NCBI GenBank assembly: GCA_025450405.1
Contig: JANWHL010000082.1
Span: 1 to 9,052, forward strand
DNA from: Ktedonobacterales bacterium
GTDB lineage: Bacteria > Chloroflexota > Ktedonobacteria > Ktedonobacterales > JADMIN01
Reading direction: 5' to 3'
Length of the DNA: 9,052 bases
The notes below the pieces were generated by a model that was given only the letters and a program-made list of their open reading frames with translations, was not told the origin of the DNA and ran no database searches. Both the position numbers and the translations under genes were made by a program. Shown in pieces: positions 5,402 to 9,052 of this stretch. The number at the start of each line of letters is the position of its first letter. Position 1 is the stretch's first letter.

Positions 5402-8400
5402 TCACTCCATCGCGCCGGCATCCGCGGCGGACTCGCCTGGCGCGGCGGACTCGCCGAGCGCGGCGGCGGTGACCTCGTCCAGTGTGAGGGCGCGGCCGGC
5501 GGCGAAGGCATCGGCCCACGCCGCCTCGCCCAGCGCCGCGCGCGCGGGCGCGATGAGATCGTTCACGGCGGTCTGCAGGCCAGCCGCGGGCCGGCCACCA
5601 GCCTGGGCCAGAAGCGCCTGCTCGGCTCCGAGAAGGCGGGCGGCGTGGTCGCCGCGCCCCTCCAGGGCCGCCAGCACGGCGAGTACGAGGAGGGCGTAGG
5701 CCAGGCCGAGCCGATAGCCGACCTCGCGGCTGAGTCGGACGGCATCAGCGGCGAGCGCGTGCGCGGCGGCGAGATCGCCCTGGAGCACGCGGGCACCGGC
5801 GAGTAGTGCCTGACTGACGGTTTGGGTGGAGTAGGCGTTGAGGCGCCTGGTAAGCGCGATGGCCTCCTCGGCGTAGACTTGCGCGCCGGCGCCATCGCCC
5901 TGGACAAGCCGGACCATGCCGAGGTCGTTGAGGACCCAGGAGAGCAGCTGTAGATCACCGGCTCGGCGAGCATGCTCCAGGCACCGCTCCAGATAGGTCA
6001 GCGCACCCTCGGAATCGCCGCGGTCCTGCGCGACCAACCCGAGGTCGAGGAGGGCGGCCGCGGCGCGGCCGGGATCCTCGATCCGCTCCGCGAGCGCCAA
6101 TTCTTCGGTGGCCCACTCCTCGGCGCGCGCGAGGTCTTGCTGCAGCCAAGCCAGTCCGGCGGCGTGGGTGAGGAGCTTGGCGCGGACGGCGAGGCCAATG
6201 GCGACGGTCTGGCCCTCGGTCGGTACTCTTAGCGCGAGGAGATCCTCGAGCCAGCGCCGCCCCTCGCTGTAGTCGCCGCGGGTGTTCCAGAAGCTGCCAA
6301 GGGCGGACCCCAGACGGGTCGCGAGGTCATGCCAGTGCTGGTTGAGCGCGCGACCGAGGGCCGCGCGCAGGTTGTCGAGCTCGCGCTCCAGGTGACCGAG
6401 CCATTCAACCGCGGCGGGGCCGACCAACTCGGGCTCGGCCCGCTCGGCGAGCGCGACAAAGTGTTCGGCATGCGCCCGGCGGATCGCGTCGGCCTCGCCG
6501 CTTGCCTCCAGGCGCTCGGCGGCGAACTCGCGGACGACGTGGAGCATGCCGAAACGGGGCTCGGTGCCCTCCTCGCGCTGCTGGATCAGGCTCTGGTCCA
6601 CGAGCGCCGCCAGGCCATCGAGAACGTCGAGCTCCAGCGGCTCGGCGCCCGAAGGGGCCGCGCAGATTGCCTCGACAGCCTCGATGGTGCCGCCGCCCGC
6701 GAAGACCGCCAGGCGCCGGAACAGGCGGCGCTCCGCGGGTCGCAGGAGGTCCTCGCTCCAGGCGAGGGTGGCGCGCATGGTTTGCTGGTGCTCGGGCACG
6801 TCGCGCGCGCCGCCGGTGAGGACTGGCAGGCTGTGGTCCAGTCGGCCCAGGAGGGCGGGAGGCGGCAGGAGCTTGACCCGGGCGGCGGCGAGCTCGATGG
6901 CGAGTGGCAGACCGTCGAGCCGGGCGCAGATGGCGGCAACCGCGGCCGCGGTGGCGTTGGTGACCGTGAAGTCGGCCTGGGCGGCGCGCGCGCGCTCGAC
7001 GAACAGGGCGACCGCGGCGTACAGGGACAGGCGCTCGGGTGAGGGGAGATGGCGCGGGTCGGGCAGCGCGAGCGGCGCGAGGGCGAACTCGTGCTCGCCG
7101 CGGAGATGGAGGGCCACGCGACTGGTGACAAGCACGGCGAGTCCGGGGCAATCCTCCAGCAGGTGGGCCACGGCCAGGGCCGCGGAGGCGACCTGCTCGA
7201 AGTTATCGAGCATCAGGAGCAGCCGCTTGTCGCGCAGCGAGGCGCGGAGCACCTCGTCCAGCGGTGCGCCGCCGCTCTCCTTGATGTTCAGGGTAGCGGC
7301 AATGGTGGGGAGGACCAGCTCGGAATCGGTCAGCCGCGACAGGCGAACATGCCAGACGCCGTCGGGATAGGTATGGAGCACCTCGGCGGCCACGCGCAGG
7401 CCGAGACGTGTCTTGCCAACGCCGCCCGGTCCCGTGATGGTGACCAGGCGCACGGTGTCCTGCCGCAGCAGCGCCGCGAGTGTGGCGATCTCGGGTTCGC
7501 GGCCGACGAGCGGACTGGGCTGGACCGGAAGATTGTGTGAGCGAGCATCCAAGGCTTTGAGCGGGGGGAAGTCGGAGGGCAAACCGAAGATCACCAGCTG
7601 GGTAATGTGCTCGGCTTGCTGCAGGTCCTTGAGCCGGTGGGCGCCAAGATCGCGCAGACCCGTGCCGTCGGGCAGGGCGCCGCGGACGAGGCCGGTGGTG
7701 GCGTCGGAGACGAGGATCTGGCCGCCATGTCCGGCGGCGGCAATGCGGGCGGCGCGGTGGACATCCAGCCCGACGTAGCTGGCGCCGACGCGCTGCGGAG
7801 CCCCGGTGTGGAGACCGATGCGTACGCGCACGGAGGTGCCGTCCGGCCACTGATGGGCGGCAAGGGCGCGGGTGGCGGCGGTGGCGGCGGCCAGCGCCGC
7901 GGGGGCTGAGGGGAAGGCGATGAAGAAGCTCTCGCCCTGAGTGTCGACCTCGTAGCCGCCATGGGCGGAGAAGGCGGCGCGCAGCAGGCGGTGGTGGTCG
8001 GCGAGCGCGGTGGCATAGCGGGAGCCGAGCCGCTGGAGCAGGCGCGTGGACCCTTCCATGTCGGTGAAGAGGAAGGTGACCGTGCCAGTGGGCGGGGTGA
8101 CGCCGAGGTCTGACGCGGACGGAGCGGACTGAGCGGCGGGGGCGGTGGGAGAGGGGCTCCGGGCACTGGGCACATCGGGGGCGGCTGGAGCCGTGGTCGC
8201 GCTGGATGGCGCGGGAACGGCGGGGTGCGCGCTGGTCGCGCGCCGCCCGGCCGCCTCGAACGCCGCGCGGTCGCGGTGGGCGAGGTCAAGGGCGTCGGCG
8301 AGGCGCGCGGCCGCTTCGAAGCGCGAGCGGTCCTTCGGCGAAAGCGCGAGGGCGTCGGCGAGGTGGAGCACCGCCTCGTGGGGGAGGATACGCCGCACAC

Positions 8401-8530
8401 CCGACTCGAGGTCATCGAGACCCACCACGGAGAGGCCGGCGCGCTCGGCGAGCTCGGCCTGGGTAAGACCGGAGGTCAGGCGATGGCGGCGCAGCAGCGC
8501 GCCAAACGTGGAGTCGGACGGGGATGCCAT
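5402..8530 (-). CDS. XRE-HTH / class III cyclase-like / STAND ATPase / TPR regulator
   Basis: A 1042-residue cytoplasmic signalling protein; its target and ligand are unknown. Domain order: XRE-type helix-turn-helix (about 6-50, LTQAELAERAGLS); a duplicated 20-residue segment (57-76, 77-96); a Pro/Ala/Ser linker (about 100-147); a class III cyclase homology domain (about 149-285); an NB-ARC/STAND-type ATPase (about 338-620) with Walker A GPGGVGKT (367-374), Walker B LLLMLDNFEQ (437-446), TSR (469-471) and GLPLAIELAAARV (540-552); then helical TPR-like repeats (about 690-1000). In the cyclase domain the first metal Asp is present (FTD, Asp156), but the second is Glu200 (QGES, where related proteins usually have GD). 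The transition-state Asn is His258 (VHRAAR), as in its subfamily. Cyclase activity is therefore doubtful and the domain may act as a sensor. The start at 8530 has GGAGAGG 8 bases upstream and directly precedes the HTH. The frame is open to 8728, but the extra residues do not look like a domain. Confidence 0.93.
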   Translation of the reverse strand: MASPSDSTFGALLRRHRLTSGLTQAELAERAGLSVVGLDDLESGVRRILPHEAVLHLADALALSPKDRSRFEAAARLADALDLAHRDRAAFEAAGRRATSAHPAVPAPSSATTAPAAPDVPSARSPSPTAPAAQSAPSASDLGVTPPTGTVTFLFTDMEGSTRLLQRLGSRYATALADHHRLLRAAFSAHGGYEVDTQGESFFIAFPSAPAALAAATAATRALAAHQWPDGTSVRVRIGLHTGAPQRVGASYVGLDVHRAARIAAAGHGGQILVSDATTGLVRGALPDGTGLRDLGAHRLKDLQQAEHITQLVIFGLPSDFPPLKALDARSHNLPVQPSPLVGREPEIATLAALLRQDTVRLVTITGPGGVGKTRLGLRVAAEVLHTYPDGVWHVRLSRLTDSELVLPTIAATLNIKESGGAPLDEVLRASLRDKRLLLMLDNFEQVASAALAVAHLLEDCPGLAVLVTSRVALHLRGEHEFALAPLALPDPRHLPSPERLSLYAAVALFVERARAAQADFTVTNATAAAVAAICARLDGLPLAIELAAARVKLLPPPALLGRLDHSLPVLTGGARDVPEHQQTMRATLAWSEDLLRPAERRLFRRLAVFAGGGTIEAVEAICAAPSGAEPLELDVLDGLAALVDQSLIQQREEGTEPRFGMLHVVREFAAERLEASGEADAIRRAHAEHFVALAERAEPELVGPAAVEWLGHLERELDNLRAALGRALNQHWHDLATRLGSALGSFWNTRGDYSEGRRWLEDLLALRVPTEGQTVAIGLAVRAKLLTHAAGLAWLQQDLARAEEWATEELALAERIEDPGRAAAALLDLGLVAQDRGDSEGALTYLERCLEHARRAGDLQLLSWVLNDLGMVRLVQGDGAGAQVYAEEAIALTRRLNAYSTQTVSQALLAGARVLQGDLAAAHALAADAVRLSREVGYRLGLAYALLVLAVLAALEGRGDHAARLLGAEQALLAQAGGRPAAGLQTAVNDLIAPARAALGEAAWADAFAAGRALTLDEVTAAALGESAAPGESAADAGAME
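8243..8362 (-). repeat. 60-bp in-frame tandem duplication within the regulator gene
   Basis: Residues 57-76 and 77-96 of the large regulator are adjacent 20-residue copies (LADALALSPKDRSRFEAAAR and LADALDLAHRDRAAFEAAGR). They are identical at 13 of 20 positions and at about 42 of 60 bases. Identity is highest at the copy starts (GGCGTCGGCGAG is shared exactly on the plus strand). The segment is the helix that usually follows the XRE domain in this family, so the copy lengthens the arm between the DNA-binding and cyclase-like domains by about two helical heptads. Confidence 0.8.
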
Positions 8531-8563
8531 GGCGGGTGCCTCTCCCGTGGTCCAGACCGAAGC

Positions 8564-8587
8564 CTCCCTGCCGGTGTCTCCCTGCCG
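8564..8587. repeat. Two direct copies of CTCCCTGCCG in the regulator leader
   Basis: Identical 10-mers lie at 8564-8573 and 8578-8587, offset by 14 bases. On the minus strand they read CGGCAGGGAG and sit 34-58 bases before the regulator's start codon, between it and the predicted promoter. They could be a protein-binding site or contain extra ribosome-like GGGAG motifs. Chance duplication is also possible. Confidence 0.5.
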
Positions 8588-8651
8588 TACAAGGCCATGG
8601 GCGTGCTGAGCGTGCCCGGCCGCGAAGACGCGGCAAGCCGCGTACGCCGGC

Positions 8652-8660
8652 ATCATAGCA
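8652..8660 (-). promoter_or_regulatory. Extended -10 promoter for the large regulator gene
   Basis: On the minus strand the sequence is TGCTATGAT, an extended -10 (TGn followed by TATGAT, five of six to consensus). The -35 region is poor, which is usual for extended -10 promoters. It would give a leader of about 115 bases before the ATG at 8530. Confidence 0.5.
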
Positions 8661-8731
8661 CACGCGGGCGTGGGTACATCACCGAGCGCGATGTCGGACG
8701 GTCGCCGGAACGGGTGACCAGGACGCACGGG

Positions 8732-8773
8732 CTTCTACTGGCGTGTGACCGGTGTAACCTGCCGGCGTAGAAG
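8732..8773. repeat. Inverted repeat, 7-bp perfect arms
   Basis: CTTCTAC (8732-8738) and GTAGAAG (8767-8773) are exact inverse complements around a 28-base centre. GGC/GCC pairs just inside could extend the stem past a small internal loop. The centre contains a near-direct repeat, GTGTGACC-G-GTGTAACC (7 of 8 identical). It lies upstream of both the leftward and the rightward promoter, so it is not a simple terminator: there is no T run on either side. A regulator site or a structured RNA is possible. Confidence 0.45.
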
Positions 8774-8957
8774 TAGTCCCGAAGGGTCGAGTCACGGCGG
8801 CCTTCGCACGCCGGGATCGTTGGCGCGCACAGCGACCGGAGGGCCATGACGGCAGACGGTTGCCCACGCGAACGGGTGTTTGTGGGACAGCGCGGTGCTA
8901 GGGTGTGTGCTTGGCGGGCGGACTATTCGGCGGAACGCCGGCGCGACTGAAAGCGGG

Positions 8958-8982
8958 TGGGACTTCCCAGGCCATCTATAAT
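8958..8982 (+). promoter_or_regulatory. Rightward -10 (TATAAT) with an adjacent palindrome
   Basis: A perfect TATAAT is at 8977-8982. No good -35 is present at 16-18 bases. Instead a palindrome TGGGA-CT-TCCCA occupies 8958-8969, where a -35 would be. This layout suits a promoter controlled by a DNA-binding protein. The presumed target is a gene starting near 9042 and running off the right edge. Confidence 0.55.
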
Positions 8983-9041
8983 CGCATCAGGTGGTGCCAG
9001 CGAATGCCGTGACATACATGGGCTGGAGAGGCGATGTGGTT

Positions 9042-9052
9042 ATGCGCGAACA
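9042..9052 (+). CDS. Possible first codons of a gene cut by the right edge
   Basis: ATG at 9042 is preceded by GGAGAGG (9025-9031) with 10 bases between. GTG at 9036 and ATG at 9018 are in the same frame and are alternative starts. A TATAAT box lies 60 bases upstream of 9042. Only three codons are visible, so the product cannot be identified. The call rests on the promoter plus ribosome-site arrangement. Confidence 0.35.

Larger units (their letters stand above)
8531..9052. other. 520-base intergenic region at the right end
   Basis: No convincing gene is seen across this stretch apart from possible first codons at the far right. Open frames exist on both strands, but their translations are Arg/Pro/Cys-rich and lack a ribosome site or domain. 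The content is: a regulator leader with a 10-bp direct repeat, a leftward extended -10, a hairpin-forming inverted repeat (8732-8773), a palindrome next to a rightward -10 (8958-8982), and a GGAGAGG ribosome site at 9025. Confidence 0.6.

Noticed and set aside
8531..8728. Upstream extension of the large regulator to 8728
   Set aside because: The extra 66 residues show no domain. The HTH begins right after the ATG at 8530, which has a good ribosome site, and the predicted promoter lies inside the extension.
8643..8769. TACGCCGG (8643-8650) and CCGGCGTA (8762-8769) inverted copies
   Set aside because: They are only 8 bp and 111 bases apart, with no link to a promoter or to the hairpin; probably coincidental.
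8225..8770. A 181-codon plus-strand frame across the 5' end of the regulator and its leader
   Set aside because: It is antisense to the HTH coding region, has no ribosome site and reads as Arg/Gly-rich low complexity.

Overview
This is a high-GC bacterial window. The gene style is low-AT, with strong G/C third-codon preference, GGAGG-type ribosome sites and sigma-70-like promoters. The best fit is Chloroflexota (Thermomicrobia/Sphaerobacter-like); an actinobacterial source is the main alternative. The lineage is inferred from protein style: a XRE-cyclase-ATPase-TPR regulator of the 'VTFLFTDMEGST / YVGLDVHRAAR' type, a Nudix hydrolase with a 'KFVLGVSGVILDD' start, and short envelope lipoproteins. 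No rRNA, tRNA, transposase, CRISPR array or phage gene was seen.

Layout, left to right. The end of a coiled-coil gene, possibly a MerR-type regulator (2-136, +), is followed by a perfect eight-copy 13-bp tandem repeat (298-401). The last repeat unit contains the stop codon of a small lipoprotein gene (393-893, -). After a 341-bp divergent intergenic region with a good promoter (TTGCCA-N17-TACAAT) comes a lipoprotein-type phosphoesterase (1235-2224, +). A small protein with two CxxC pairs (2252-2536, -) runs convergent to it. Next is a two-gene minus-strand operon: glcF-like iron-sulfur subunit (3217-4602) and a Nudix hydrolase (2699-3220). The two are joined by an overlapping GTGA stop/start and preceded by a TATAAT box. 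Then come a VOC/glyoxalase-fold protein (4745-5197, -) and a 1042-residue multidomain regulator (5402-8530, -). The last 520 bases hold the regulator's leader, several small repeats and a rightward promoter, probably for a gene whose first codons are at the right edge.

How the genes relate. Apart from the coupled glcF-Nudix pair, the genes look like independent units rather than one pathway. The glcF-like gene has no glcD/glcE partner in the window. The lipoprotein and the phosphoesterase are divergent and both are predicted to be exported and lipid-anchored, which hints at a shared envelope role but does not prove it.

No clearly novel system is present. The most unusual items are the 13-bp repeat fused to a stop codon; the large regulator, whose cyclase-like domain has Gly-Glu where Gly-Asp is usual and which has a 20-residue tandem duplication after its HTH; and the orphan glcF with its coupled Nudix gene.
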